A stretch of DNA of 64,000 nt from Cyanobacteria bacterium UBA6446 (lineage in GTDB: Bacteria; Cyanobacteriota; Vampirovibrionia; Gastranaerophilales; Gastranaerophilaceae), in contig DJOE01000004.1 in NCBI GenBank assembly GCA_002438405.1, positions 42,290 to 106,289 on the forward strand, given 5' to 3'. Under the pieces are notes generated by a model. The model was not told the DNA's origin, ran no database searches, and saw only the letters and a list, made by a program, of their open reading frames with translations. The position numbers were made by a program, and so were the translations under genes. Positions 50,220 to 58,326 of the stretch are shown in pieces (the first letter of the stretch is position 1; each line of letters begins with the position of its first letter).

Positions 50220-51587
50220 CTATTTTTTAAGTAATTTTTTTAATTCTTCTTTCGCTTGTCTAATTTTTTCTTTTGCTTTTTGAATAGCATGTTCATGTTG
50301 TATTAAACCGTGAGCGGTTTTTCCCCAGTTCATATCTTTTTTCATGAACAAAATCTTAAATCCGATAAATAAAACCAACGGAAACCATATCAGCAATAGA
50401 TAAACAGAAGTTTCTATTGCTTGGAAGAAAGATTCTCGTCTGGATAAATTATCATATCTTCTCAAGCTATATCGACATGCTACCATAAACCCAAGCCCAA
50501 TAATAGCACCCATAATTATTGATGATAATAAAATATGCGGAGGAGCATCTTTGACAATGATTTTAACAAGCAAAATGCCTATTTCTATAATAAACCATGC
50601 GGGCATGATAAATTCTGAAATATAAGCAATCATATCAAGCCTTACTCTCATTGACATTTTTTTAGAAGTAAGAATATCCCAAAAGTATTCCAAATATCTT
50701 CTTATTGTACCCTCTAACCATCTTCTTCTTTGTCTATATAACGGGAAAAGATACATAATTCCTTCTTCATAAACGATAGTATCAGGGCAAAATCTTACGT
50801 CCCAACCCTTGATATGCAATCTTGTCGACATGTCAAGGTCATCAGTAATGGTATAATTGTTCCAACCTCCAATATCTTCAAGAGCCGTTCGTTTAATCAA
50901 TTCACCATTTCCACGTAATTCTACTGCACCCTTAACAGAATCTCTTCCTACTTGAAAGTGGGTATCCATTGTCATCTCATTATTTTGACAACGAGTTAGT
51001 AAATTTATATTTTTATTACGAATAACTTTTCTTGCCTGCACCGCACCAACATCTTTTGGTTCAAGCTCATAAACAAGATTTGTTAAGAAATTAGAATCCA
51101 TTGTTGCGTCTGCATCAAATACCAGAATAGCTTCACCTTTAGCAATAGTTAATGCATCATTTAACACGGCAGATTTCCCAGGGAAAGCATTTTTATCTCT
51201 AATAAAAGCCTTTACCTTATCTGGGTGTTGTTTTTCCATATCTTTAATTACAGAAGCTGTATTATCAGTACTTCTATCATCAATTGCAATAATTTCAAAA
51301 TTTGGATAATCAAGTCCTAGAACTGTTTTAATCGTATTTCCAATAACAGACTCCTCATTATGAGCAGGAATCATAATGCTTACAAAAGGTTTATATGATT
51401 CATTCTTAACTCTTGGGCATTTTTGTTCATTTCTTGTTTTAATTTTATATGCAATATTAGTAAATAAAGCATATAAAGCCATTAGTAAAATTAAAAGAGT
51501 CAAGCCCCAAACCGTATAGCTTTGAAAAATGTAAATAAAAGCTGTAAGCCCTAAAACAATTATAAATAATAAAATTCTTTCTTTCAT
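50220..51587 (-). CDS. Family 2 processive glycosyltransferase
   Basis: A 455-aa membrane enzyme with two N-terminal membrane segments, a GT-A catalytic domain and three or four C-terminal membrane segments. Motifs are 'VSIMIPAHNEESVIGNTIKT', 'ILVFDADATMDSNF' (DxD), 'ITDDLDMSTRLHIKGW' (catalytic Asp) and 'RQRRRWLEGTIRRY' (Q/RxxRW), as in chitin, hyaluronan and poly-N-acetylglucosamine synthases. It probably makes or extends an exopolysaccharide from a nucleotide sugar. The sugar is not predictable. The long Lys-rich C-terminus is cytoplasmic. Confidence 0.9.
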   Translation of the reverse strand: MKERILLFIIVLGLTAFIYIFQSYTVWGLTLLILLMALYALFTNIAYKIKTRNEQKCPRVKNESYKPFVSIMIPAHNEESVIGNTIKTVLGLDYPNFEIIAIDDRSTDNTASVIKDMEKQHPDKVKAFIRDKNAFPGKSAVLNDALTIAKGEAILVFDADATMDSNFLTNLVYELEPKDVGAVQARKVIRNKNINLLTRCQNNEMTMDTHFQVGRDSVKGAVELRGNGELIKRTALEDIGGWNNYTITDDLDMSTRLHIKGWDVRFCPDTIVYEEGIMYLFPLYRQRRRWLEGTIRRYLEYFWDILTSKKMSMRVRLDMIAYISEFIMPAWFIIEIGILLVKIIVKDAPPHILLSSIIMGAIIGLGFMVACRYSLRRYDNLSRRESFFQAIETSVYLLLIWFPLVLFIGFKILFMKKDMNWGKTAHGLIQHEHAIQKAKEKIRQAKEELKKLLKK

Positions 51588-51749
51588 ATCTTCCTAATCT
51601 TCTTACTCACGTCCAAAAACATCAATATTAGTATTTTAGCAAAAAAGCAAGAAAAGAGGTTTTAATATAAACATATTGATACAATTAATCAAAAATTCCA
51701 CCAATAAGATGTTTTTTATGAAAAGAAGTGTTAAAATTCGTTAAAATAC

Positions 51750-51777
51750 TTGCATTAGCGGAAATTTTTTATATAAT
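51750..51777 (+). promoter_or_regulatory. Promoter of the HU gene
   Basis: TTGCAT (51750-51755), 16 bases, TATAAT (51772-51777). The start codon is 33 bases downstream, with AAGGAG between. Confidence 0.75.
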
Positions 51778-51809
51778 AAATTTTGTACACAAGAAGAAGG
51801 AGTTTTATT

Positions 51810-52088
51810 ATGAACAAAGAAGAATTAGTACAAGAAATTTCTAAAAAAGCTAACGTTACTCAAAAAGAAGCAACTGAAGTATTATCTTCATTAATTGATA
51901 CTATCCAAAAAACAGTTGCTAAAGGTAAAAAAGTTACTTTAGTAGGTTTCGGTACATTCGAACCACGTAAAAGAGCTGCTAGAACTGGTAGAAACCCACA
52001 AACTGGTAAGGAATTAAAAATCCCTGCTAAAACAGTTCCTGCTTTCACAGCTGGTAAAAAATTCAAAACTGTTGTTAACGGAAAATAG
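51810..52088 (+). CDS. hup: HU-type nucleoid protein
   Basis: A 92-aa DNA-bending protein. The ATG at 51810 is chosen because AAGGAG lies eight bases before it; a longer frame from 51783 would begin in the leader. 'MNKEELVQEISKKANVTQKE' is the N-terminal helix pair, 'KVTLVGFGTFEPRKRAARTG' and 'RNPQTGKELKIPAKTVPAF' form the DNA-clasping arm, all canonical. It has a strong promoter and terminator, as expected for an abundant protein. Confidence 0.97.
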   Translation: MNKEELVQEISKKANVTQKEATEVLSSLIDTIQKTVAKGKKVTLVGFGTFEPRKRAARTGRNPQTGKELKIPAKTVPAFTAGKKFKTVVNGK

Positions 52089-52112
52089 TTTTTAGAATTT
52101 TAATTCATAATT

Positions 52113-52149
52113 AGACCCTGCATGTTTATATAACTTGCAGGGTCTTTAA
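52113..52149. terminator. Terminator of the HU gene
   Basis: AGACCCTGCA pairs with TGCAGGGTCT, followed by TTTAATTATATTTG. It may also serve the convergent rex gene. Confidence 0.88.
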
Positions 52150-52166
52150 TTATATTTGTTTTTTAT

Positions 52167-52781
52167 TTAAATATTAAATGTGAATTGTAAAAAATTACCC
52201 ATCAGGTTTTCATTCCAAACCTGAACATCTTGCGGAACATCTAAAACTGTTGGAGTGAAATTCCAGATATATTTAATTTCTGATTTAACGAGATATTCTG
52301 CTGTTGATTGAGCAAATTTCCCTGGGACAGTCAATATCGCAATATCAATTGAATGCTTATTCGCATATTTTGGAAGTTCTTTTATATCAAGAATTTTTTT
52401 ATTATTAATATCTTTACCAATTTTATCAGGATTGTTATCAAACAAACTAATAATATTTAAGCCATAACTTGTAAAGTTGTCATATTTTGCAAGCGCCATT
52501 CCTAAGTTTCCGGCTCCAATAATATAGGCATTTTTTGTTTTGGCAAAACCAAGAGTTGTTTCAATAGATTTTTTTAACTCTTTTACAATATATCCAACTC
52601 TAGACTTGCCTGATTTGTTTAACAAATTGATGTCTTTTCGAACTTGAGAATCATCTATTCTCAAAAGTGTTGCAATTTGTTTACTTGAAATATATTCGTT
52701 ACCTTTATCAATAAAATCTTGCAAAATGCAATGATACAGGGTTAAACGGTTTATTACTTTTTCAGAAATTTTTTTATCCAT
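52167..52781 (-). CDS. rex: Redox-sensing repressor Rex
   Basis: A 204-aa regulator. The N-terminal winged helix has 'YISSKQIATLLRIDDSQVRKD' across residues 30-50, and the Rossmann domain has 'NAYIIGAGNLGMALAKY' (GxGxxG) and 'ISLFDNNPDKIGK'. The C-terminal domain-swap helix reads 'VWNENLMGNFLQFTF'. Rex releases its operators when NADH is high and governs fermentation and respiration genes. I did not find a clear Rex operator in this window. It is divergent from ybgC. Confidence 0.94.
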   Translation of the reverse strand: MDKKISEKVINRLTLYHCILQDFIDKGNEYISSKQIATLLRIDDSQVRKDINLLNKSGKSRVGYIVKELKKSIETTLGFAKTKNAYIIGAGNLGMALAKYDNFTSYGLNIISLFDNNPDKIGKDINNKKILDIKELPKYANKHSIDIAILTVPGKFAQSTAEYLVKSEIKYIWNFTPTVLDVPQDVQVWNENLMGNFLQFTFNI

Positions 52782-52827
52782 AATTCAATTATACATAAAA
52801 AAGTAGTAAAATTCTTATTTTTAATGA

Positions 52828-52833
52828 TATAAT
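52828..52833 (+). promoter_or_regulatory. -10 box directly upstream of the thioesterase gene
   Basis: TATAAT ends six bases before the ATG at 52840 and no ribosome site is present, so the mRNA may be leaderless. The -35 hexamer is not obvious. Confidence 0.45.
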
Positions 52834-52839
52834 CTGATT

Positions 52840-53262
52840 ATGAAACATATATTTGAACAAAAAGTTTATTATTCTGACACCGATGCATATGGTGTTGTTT
52901 GGCATGGCTCATACCTCAGATGGCTTGAAATGGGTAGAGTTTGCTTATGCGAAATGATGGGACATAATTTACTTGAATTGAAAAATCAAGATATAGTACT
53001 TCCTGTTGTCAATTTGAACGTAAAATACAAAATGTCTGCAAAACTGGAAGATGTCTTATCTGTAGAAACAGAAATAGTTGAATTTAACGGATTTACGGTC
53101 AAATTCAAACAAATTATCAAAGAGAAAGAAACCGGCAAAATTTGTATAGATGCAGATGTTTCTGTTGTTGCAATCAACAATAACGGTAAATTATACCGAA
53201 AAATGCCCAAAGTTTTAGCAAAATCATTTGATGAGGTTTTAAAATGTCCGGAACTCGTTTAA
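52840..53262 (+). CDS. Acyl-CoA thioesterase, YbgC/4HBT family
   Basis: A 140-aa hotdog-fold enzyme. 'VYYSDTDAYGVVWHGSYLRW' (residues 9-28) contains the catalytic Asp and the conserved His, and 'NVKYKMSAKLEDVLSVETEI' is the core strand. It hydrolyses acyl-CoA thioesters of unknown chain length. The next gene starts 19 bases before its end, so translation is coupled. The start appears leaderless. Confidence 0.92.
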   Translation: MKHIFEQKVYYSDTDAYGVVWHGSYLRWLEMGRVCLCEMMGHNLLELKNQDIVLPVVNLNVKYKMSAKLEDVLSVETEIVEFNGFTVKFKQIIKEKETGKICIDADVSVVAINNNGKLYRKMPKVLAKSFDEVLKCPELV

Positions 53263-53981
53263 ACAAATATATAGCATCATCAGGCTTGTGTTCAAGAAGA
53301 AAAGCTGATGAATTAATTGAATCCGGTGTTGTCGCAGTTAATGGTAAAAAAGTTACAGAACTTGGTTATACGGTTCAACCTAAAGATAAAGTTTTTGTAA
53401 ATGGGAAAATGATTCACCCTGTTAAGCATGAATATTATCGTTTTTACAAACTGGCAGGATATATTACGACTTCTGATGATGAAAAAGGTCGTAAAACTAT
53501 TTATGATTTAATTCCAAAAAATTTGCATAATTTAAAACCTGTAGGCAGATTAGACAGAGAATCTACCGGATTAATTATTTTAACAAATGATGGGGATTTG
53601 ATTAACGATTTAACACACCCCTCTGTTAAAGTTCCAAAATTGTACAGAGTTTCAATTGACGGTAAAATTTCTCAAAACGATATTGATAAAATGTACAAAG
53701 GTATTGAAATTGAACCAAACAAACTTGCTTATGCAGAAGTTGATGTTTTAGAGGTTGATGATAAACATACTGTTATGGAAATTTTGTTGTATCAAGGAAT
53801 GAATAGACAAATTCGTAAAATGTTTGAATCTTTAGGGTTTAATGTTTTAACTCTTAAACGTATTCAGCATGCGACATTGAATCTTGATGGTATGAAACGT
53901 GGAGATTTGAAACCGATTAAACCTCAACAAATTAAAGAACTTCGGAATTTTTTAAATAGGATTTCTAAAAATAATGATTAA
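53244..53981 (+). CDS. RsuA/RluB-family pseudouridine synthase
   Basis: A 245-aa enzyme with an N-terminal S4 RNA-binding domain ('TRLNKYIASSGLCSRRKADE', residues 3-22) and the catalytic motif 'PVGRLDRESTGLIILTNDGDL' across about 92-112, containing the nucleophile Asp. 'YQGMNRQIRKMFESLGF' is the C-terminal signature. Relatives modify 23S rRNA (RluB, RluE/F) or 16S rRNA (RsuA), and the length and motifs are closest to RluB, which remains uncertain. Overlaps exist with both neighbours. Confidence 0.94.
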   Translation: MSGTRLNKYIASSGLCSRRKADELIESGVVAVNGKKVTELGYTVQPKDKVFVNGKMIHPVKHEYYRFYKLAGYITTSDDEKGRKTIYDLIPKNLHNLKPVGRLDRESTGLIILTNDGDLINDLTHPSVKVPKLYRVSIDGKISQNDIDKMYKGIEIEPNKLAYAEVDVLEVDDKHTVMEILLYQGMNRQIRKMFESLGFNVLTLKRIQHATLNLDGMKRGDLKPIKPQQIKELRNFLNRISKNND

Positions 53982-54549
53982 AGTTGCGCTTGTCGGAAAC
54001 ATTGCAAGTGGAAAATCCACAGTTGAGGAGATTTTGCAACAATTTGGCTATTTAGTTTTAGATACTGATAAAGTTTGTCACAAACTTTTAGAAAATAATT
54101 CTGAAATAGTTGAAGCTTTTAGTTCTTATAACATTTTAGATGAAAATCAAAATATTTCTCGAGAAAAATTAGGTAAAATTGTATTCTCTAATCCGAAATT
54201 AAAAACTAAATTAGAAAGTATTTTACACCCACAAATTAGAAAGGAAATACTTAAATTTTTTGAAATAAACAAATCACAAAAAATTGTATTTGTAGCAATT
54301 CCACTTTTGTTTGAAGCGAATATGCAGGATTTATTTGATAAGATTCTTTTTGTTTACACAAATGACGAAATTCGTTTAAAAAGATTGATTGCAAGAAATA
54401 ATTACACAAAAGAGTACGCACAAATCCGTTTAAATTCTCAACTAAGTCAAGATGAAAAAGTTAAAAAATCTGATTATGTGATTTATAATAATTCAACAAA
54501 AGATGACTTAAAAAAAGAAGTCGTTAAGGTATTCGGACAAATCCGCTAA
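53974..54549 (+). CDS. coaE: Dephospho-CoA kinase
   Basis: A 191-aa kinase for the last step of coenzyme A synthesis. The P-loop is 'GNIASGKSTVEEIL' (residues 8-21), 'VLDTDKVCHKLL' holds the catalytic Asp, 'LESILHPQIRKEI' and 'FVAIPLLFEANMQDLFDKIL' are family motifs. It overlaps the upstream gene by eight bases. Its last 26 bases overlap the end of the convergent CHAP gene, with no terminator between. Confidence 0.95.
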   Translation: MIKVALVGNIASGKSTVEEILQQFGYLVLDTDKVCHKLLENNSEIVEAFSSYNILDENQNISREKLGKIVFSNPKLKTKLESILHPQIRKEILKFFEINKSQKIVFVAIPLLFEANMQDLFDKILFVYTNDEIRLKRLIARNNYTKEYAQIRLNSQLSQDEKVKKSDYVIYNNSTKDDLKKEVVKVFGQIR

Positions 54550-55462
54550 TATCTTTGTAATTAGGACTATATCTAGCCCTTGCAACTTTATCACCACGAT
54601 TACCCTCAATTGTATCAAAGTAACCGTTCTTATAAACTTTAGTTACAAAACCAGTATGAGATGCTCCATTTTCACGTAAAATCAGAATGTCTCCGGGTTT
54701 TATATTTTTACTTATATATTCAGCCTTATCGGATTTATTCACTGTTTCAATGAATTTTCCATGACGAATTCCCCACTGTTTAATGTCTTCAACTCGTCTG
54801 TTTCGTTCGCCGTAAGGAAGTTCAACAAGACTCTTTGGAGGTCTAATGCCTTTTTGCCTACTTGTTTCTTCAATAATAAATGCAATGAAATCGGCACACC
54901 ATTCTCCGCTTGGTGAAATTTTCTTAGAACTTCCATCAGCTTCATTGTAGCCAATATATTTTTCAGCATTTGTAAGCAGAGCTTTTCTAAATTCACCTTT
55001 TGTTACTCGATGCTTAGATTCTGCCAGTTTTGTTTGCGATGGTTTATTAGCTTTTTCCGATTTATTAGTTTTATCTGTTTTATTAGTTGGAGTTGTTTTG
55101 TCTGTGTTTGATGTTCCAGTAGTTTGAGTTGGAGAATTTCCCACTTTAAAGATATTAAAATTCCCACTGAACGTTGTTATCGGATTTGAAACCGCAGGCG
55201 ATGAACCGATAATATTGTTGTTATAGAGATTATTTCCAAAATTTATATTTTGAAAACTATTTGCAAATGGATTGTCCTTGAAAATATTTACAGGATTAAC
55301 ACCATAAAGAGCATTTTGCGGACTAAAAATACTTCCGTCAAAAAAATTTGCATACGGATCAAGTGGATTTGTATGCAGACCACATGCAGCACCCGTATTA
55401 TATGCAAAGACAATATTATTTACATCAGTGTAATAAGATATTGGATTAATATAATCAAACAA
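54524..55462 (-). CDS. CHAP-domain cysteine hydrolase with long low-complexity N-terminus
   Basis: A 312-aa protein starting at a TTG codon behind GGGGAAATAAAGA. No ATG is available nearby. Residues 1-110 are Asn/Phe/Pro/Tyr-rich without a Sec signal, and residues 110-150 form a Thr/Lys/Asn-rich linker. The C-terminal CHAP domain (about 155-312) has 'SGEWCADFIAFIIEE' (Cys189), 'IKPGDILIL', 'NGASHTGFVTKVY' (His269) and 'FDTIEGN' (Glu286/Asn288), a complete catalytic set. It should cleave peptidoglycan amide or peptide bonds. It shares architecture and the GCAAT-type promoter with the protein at 17021-17662. Confidence 0.88.
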   Translation of the reverse strand: MFDYINPISYYTDVNNIVFAYNTGAACGLHTNPLDPYANFFDGSIFSPQNALYGVNPVNIFKDNPFANSFQNINFGNNLYNNNIIGSSPAVSNPITTFSGNFNIFKVGNSPTQTTGTSNTDKTTPTNKTDKTNKSEKANKPSQTKLAESKHRVTKGEFRKALLTNAEKYIGYNEADGSSKKISPSGEWCADFIAFIIEETSRQKGIRPPKSLVELPYGERNRRVEDIKQWGIRHGKFIETVNKSDKAEYISKNIKPGDILILRENGASHTGFVTKVYKNGYFDTIEGNRGDKVARARYSPNYKDISGFVRIP

Positions 55463-55490
55463 TCTTTATTTCCCCGTTAAATATTTCCCC

Positions 55491-55527
55491 TATATTTATA
55501 TAAAGTATTTTACGAGTTCAAAATTGC
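55491..55527 (-). promoter_or_regulatory. GCAAT-N17-CTTTATATA element (copy a)
   Basis: On the minus strand GCAAT begins at 55527 and CTTTATATAA at 55505, followed by ATAGGGGAAATA. The spacing is the same as in the other four copies. It precedes the CHAP-domain gene by about 40 bases. Confidence 0.7.
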
Positions 55528-55556
55528 CTATTTTTCAAAAATTTGTAAAGAATCAG

Positions 55557-57377
55557 TTATACATTTGCTTCTTCTTGATTTTTGAATTGCATATCATACA
55601 AGTGTTTGTAGTTTCCATCTGGAATTGCCATAAGTTCGTCATGAGTTCCAAGTTCAACTAAATTACCCTCATTTATCACAGCAATTCTATCTGCATTGTT
55701 AATTGTAGATAACCTATGAGCAATGACAAAAACTGTTTTATTTTGCATTAAGTTATCTAATGCTTTTTGAACGATTGCTTCTGATTCATTGTCAAGAGCA
55801 GAAGTTGCCTCATCTAAAATTACAATCGGAGCATTTTTAATCATCGCACGAGCAATTGCAACACGTTGTCTTTGACCACCTGATAATGTAGTTCCTCTTT
55901 CTCCGACACAAGTATCAATACCATCTTCAAGAGTGCTTAAAAATTCATCAAGATGAGCAAGCTTTATAACCTTACTAATTTCTTCTTCAGTTGCGTTTTC
56001 TTTCCCCATCAAAACATTTTCACGAATTGTTCCAGAGAATAAGAAATTATCCTGAAATACAAATGAAATATTATCCCTCAAGTTTTCCAAATCAATATCT
56101 CTAATATCTGTACCATCAAATTTAATAGCTCCAGATGTTACATCATAAAATCTCGGTAAAAGGTTTACAATTGTACTTTTACCACCTCCGGAATTTCCAA
56201 CGAGTGCTATTGTTTCACCTTTTTTAACTTGTAAAGAAAAATTGTTTATAACAGGAACACCTTTTTCATATTCAAAATAAACATTTTCAAATTCAATACC
56301 TGTATTTAAGTCGTTAATTTTAATTGCATTTTCCTTGTTTTTGATATGAGGAACGAGGTCAAACAGTTCAAATACACGGCCTAAAGCAACAAAAGTTGTT
56401 TGTAAATCAGTAAGAGTTCGACCTAAATCTTTAACCGGTTTATATAAAAGTAATAAAGAAGTTACGAAAGATGCAAAACTTCCTGCGGTCATTTGTCCGC
56501 TGATAATCAAATGATTACCGTAAAACATTACAAGCGCAATGCCAATAGAACAAATAAAATACATTATTGGAGACATCCAACCAACCCTTTTTGTTAAAGA
56601 AATTGTCAAATCAAATTGTTCTTTGATTTGGTTGTCGAATTTTTGATTTTGAAGCTTTTGCAAATTATAAGCAGTCATGATTTTGTTGCCATTGAATGTT
56701 TCATTGAAATTAGTTGTCATATCTCCACCAACAACCATTGTTGCATTAGAAACTTTTTTAATTTTCTTTCTTATTAGAGTAACCGGAGTTATAGCAATTG
56801 CCATTACACCAACCCCAATAATTGCAAGTTTCCAAGAGTTATATAACAAAACTCCAACCAAACCGACAATACCAAAACTTGTCATAACAAATGTTTTAAT
56901 AGTATTAATTATATTTTTACTTGCAGTATCCGGATCAGTTAAAAATCTTGTTAAAACAAGACCTGAAGAATTTATATCATAGAATTTTGGATCTAAAGAT
57001 GTTAATTTTCTAAACAGTTCAACTTTTAAAGAGTTTGAAATTTTATTACCGGTCCAGTCCGTAAGATAGTTGTTTGAATATTTCAACAACCCTTGAACTA
57101 GAGCGAATAACACAATACCAAACGGAATAATTGTCGCAAGCAAACTTTGTTCAATCGTGAAACTTCCAATAGTCCAACTTTTACCATTGATTACACAATC
57201 CATATAAGGTTTCAGAGCAAAAGCAACCACCCCATCTAACAAGCCTAACGGAATTGCAAGAATCATGTTTAAAATAATTCTTCCCATGTGTGGTTTGATA
57301 AACGGCAAAATTTTCTTAACCAAATAACCATATCTAAAAGCATCTTTAGATGACGTATCTTTTAATTTGTAATCCAT
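55557..57377 (-). CDS. ABC exporter, MsbA-like (membrane and ATPase domains fused)
   Basis: A 606-aa half-transporter. The start at 57377 has AGGGA seven bases upstream; an in-frame start at 57452 lacks one. Six membrane segments occupy about residues 30-320. The ATPase domain has Walker A 'VALVGNSGGGKSTIVNLL', signature 'LSGGQRQRVAIARA', Walker B 'IVILDEATSALDNES' and the switch His in 'FVIAHRLSTI'. The family exports lipids, including lipid A core (MsbA), or drugs, as a homodimer. A lipid A role would suit a diderm but is inferred. It is monocistronic. Confidence 0.93.
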   Translation of the reverse strand: MDYKLKDTSSKDAFRYGYLVKKILPFIKPHMGRIILNMILAIPLGLLDGVVAFALKPYMDCVINGKSWTIGSFTIEQSLLATIIPFGIVLFALVQGLLKYSNNYLTDWTGNKISNSLKVELFRKLTSLDPKFYDINSSGLVLTRFLTDPDTASKNIINTIKTFVMTSFGIVGLVGVLLYNSWKLAIIGVGVMAIAITPVTLIRKKIKKVSNATMVVGGDMTTNFNETFNGNKIMTAYNLQKLQNQKFDNQIKEQFDLTISLTKRVGWMSPIMYFICSIGIALVMFYGNHLIISGQMTAGSFASFVTSLLLLYKPVKDLGRTLTDLQTTFVALGRVFELFDLVPHIKNKENAIKINDLNTGIEFENVYFEYEKGVPVINNFSLQVKKGETIALVGNSGGGKSTIVNLLPRFYDVTSGAIKFDGTDIRDIDLENLRDNISFVFQDNFLFSGTIRENVLMGKENATEEEISKVIKLAHLDEFLSTLEDGIDTCVGERGTTLSGGQRQRVAIARAMIKNAPIVILDEATSALDNESEAIVQKALDNLMQNKTVFVIAHRLSTINNADRIAVINEGNLVELGTHDELMAIPDGNYKHLYDMQFKNQEEANV

Positions 57378-57461
57378 AAATATATCCCTATAAAACTCAA
57401 TACTTCTAATATAAGAAGTATTACATAAACCAAAATCATTTACAAATTTCAAATTCAGAGC

Positions 57462-57490
57462 TTGACATTTTCTTTATGTTAGTGTAATTT
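57462..57490 (+). promoter_or_regulatory. Promoter of tRNA-Leu
   Basis: TTGACA (57462-57467), 17 bases, TAATTT (57485-57490), 16 bases before the mature tRNA. Confidence 0.65.
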
Positions 57491-57506
57491 AGTATTACTT
57501 GCTTGA

Positions 57507-57585
57507 GGGCATGTGGTGGAATGGTAGACACGCTAGTCTTAGGAACTAGTGCTAACGCGTGGGAGTTCGAGTCTCTTCATGCCCA
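57507..57585 (+). tRNA. tRNA-Leu (anticodon TAG)
   Basis: The acceptor GGGCATG pairs with CATGCCC, and the anticodon arm CTAGT-CTTAGGA-ACTAG carries TAG. The variable arm is of the long class but short for Leu, giving 79 bases in all. The T arm is GGGAG-TTCGAGT-CTCTT, with one weak end pair. The discriminator is A as expected for Leu, and CCA is not encoded. Confidence 0.9.
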
Positions 57586-57594
57586 AGTTTTTAA

Positions 57595-57622
57595 AAGAAT
57601 CTCCTTGTGAGGTTCTTTTTTT
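57595..57622 (+). terminator. Terminator after tRNA-Leu
   Basis: AGAATCTC pairs with GAGGTTCT (one G-U pair), followed by seven T. Confidence 0.75.
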
Positions 57623-57645
57623 AGTGTAAAAAATTGTTTTTACCC

Positions 57646-58176
57646 CTAAAAACCATCATAATGTACATTGTCTTTATTCCATTTATCTTTTGGTTGTTCG
57701 GCTTTTTCGGGATAACCAATTGAAATAATATTAAACGGAATTAAAGATTGTGGCATATTTAATTCTTCTCTTGTTATTTGAACTCGTTCATCTTTTGGAT
57801 ATACGCCAATCCAGACAGCACCAAGCCCAAGAGCCTCAACCATAAGTAAAATATTCTCCGTTGCAGCTGCAGCATCTTGTTGCCAAAAATCTTTATGTTC
57901 ACCAGCTTTTTCCATATCACCGGCAACAACGATTGCAAAAGATGCATTTGACAACATCTTTCCATAAGGTTGTCTTTCAGCTAAGTTATTTAGAATATTT
58001 CTATCTTTAACAACAATAAATTTCCATGGCTGAATATTTCTTGCAGATGGTGCTGCCATTCCTGCCTTTAAAATAGTTTCTATTTGAGTATCTGAAACTT
58101 CTTTACCTTTTATATAATTTCTTACAGATTTGCGATTTAAAATATTTTCAAATACAATTTTTGCTTTGTCGTCCAT
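57646..58176 (-). CDS. Nitroreductase-family FMN oxidoreductase
   Basis: A 176-aa enzyme of the compact nitroreductase type. 'ILNRKSVRNYIKGKEVSD' begins the FMN site, 'AAPSARNIQPWKFIVVKDR' follows, and 'ALGLGAVWIGVYPKDERV' and 'SIGYPEKAEQPKDKW' are typical of the later parts. It probably uses NAD(P)H and a small organic acceptor. AAAGGAG gives a strong start. It is distinct from the family member at 21423-22055, which is longer. Confidence 0.93.
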   Translation of the reverse strand: MDDKAKIVFENILNRKSVRNYIKGKEVSDTQIETILKAGMAAPSARNIQPWKFIVVKDRNILNNLAERQPYGKMLSNASFAIVVAGDMEKAGEHKDFWQQDAAAATENILLMVEALGLGAVWIGVYPKDERVQITREELNMPQSLIPFNIISIGYPEKAEQPKDKWNKDNVHYDGF

Positions 58177-58326
58177 ATTAACTCCTTTCTTTTTCTAAAG
58201 AATAACATAAATTTGTCCTATTAATATATCATTTTTTGTAATTTATTTGATATTTTTAATCAATAGTTGTATAATGAGCAAGTCATACAGTTATAGATTA
58301 TAGTAGAATTAAGAGGATATTTTAAA

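Noticed and set aside
55250..55480. 76-residue plus-strand frame
   Set aside because: Antisense to the low-complexity N-terminus of the CHAP gene; no start signal.
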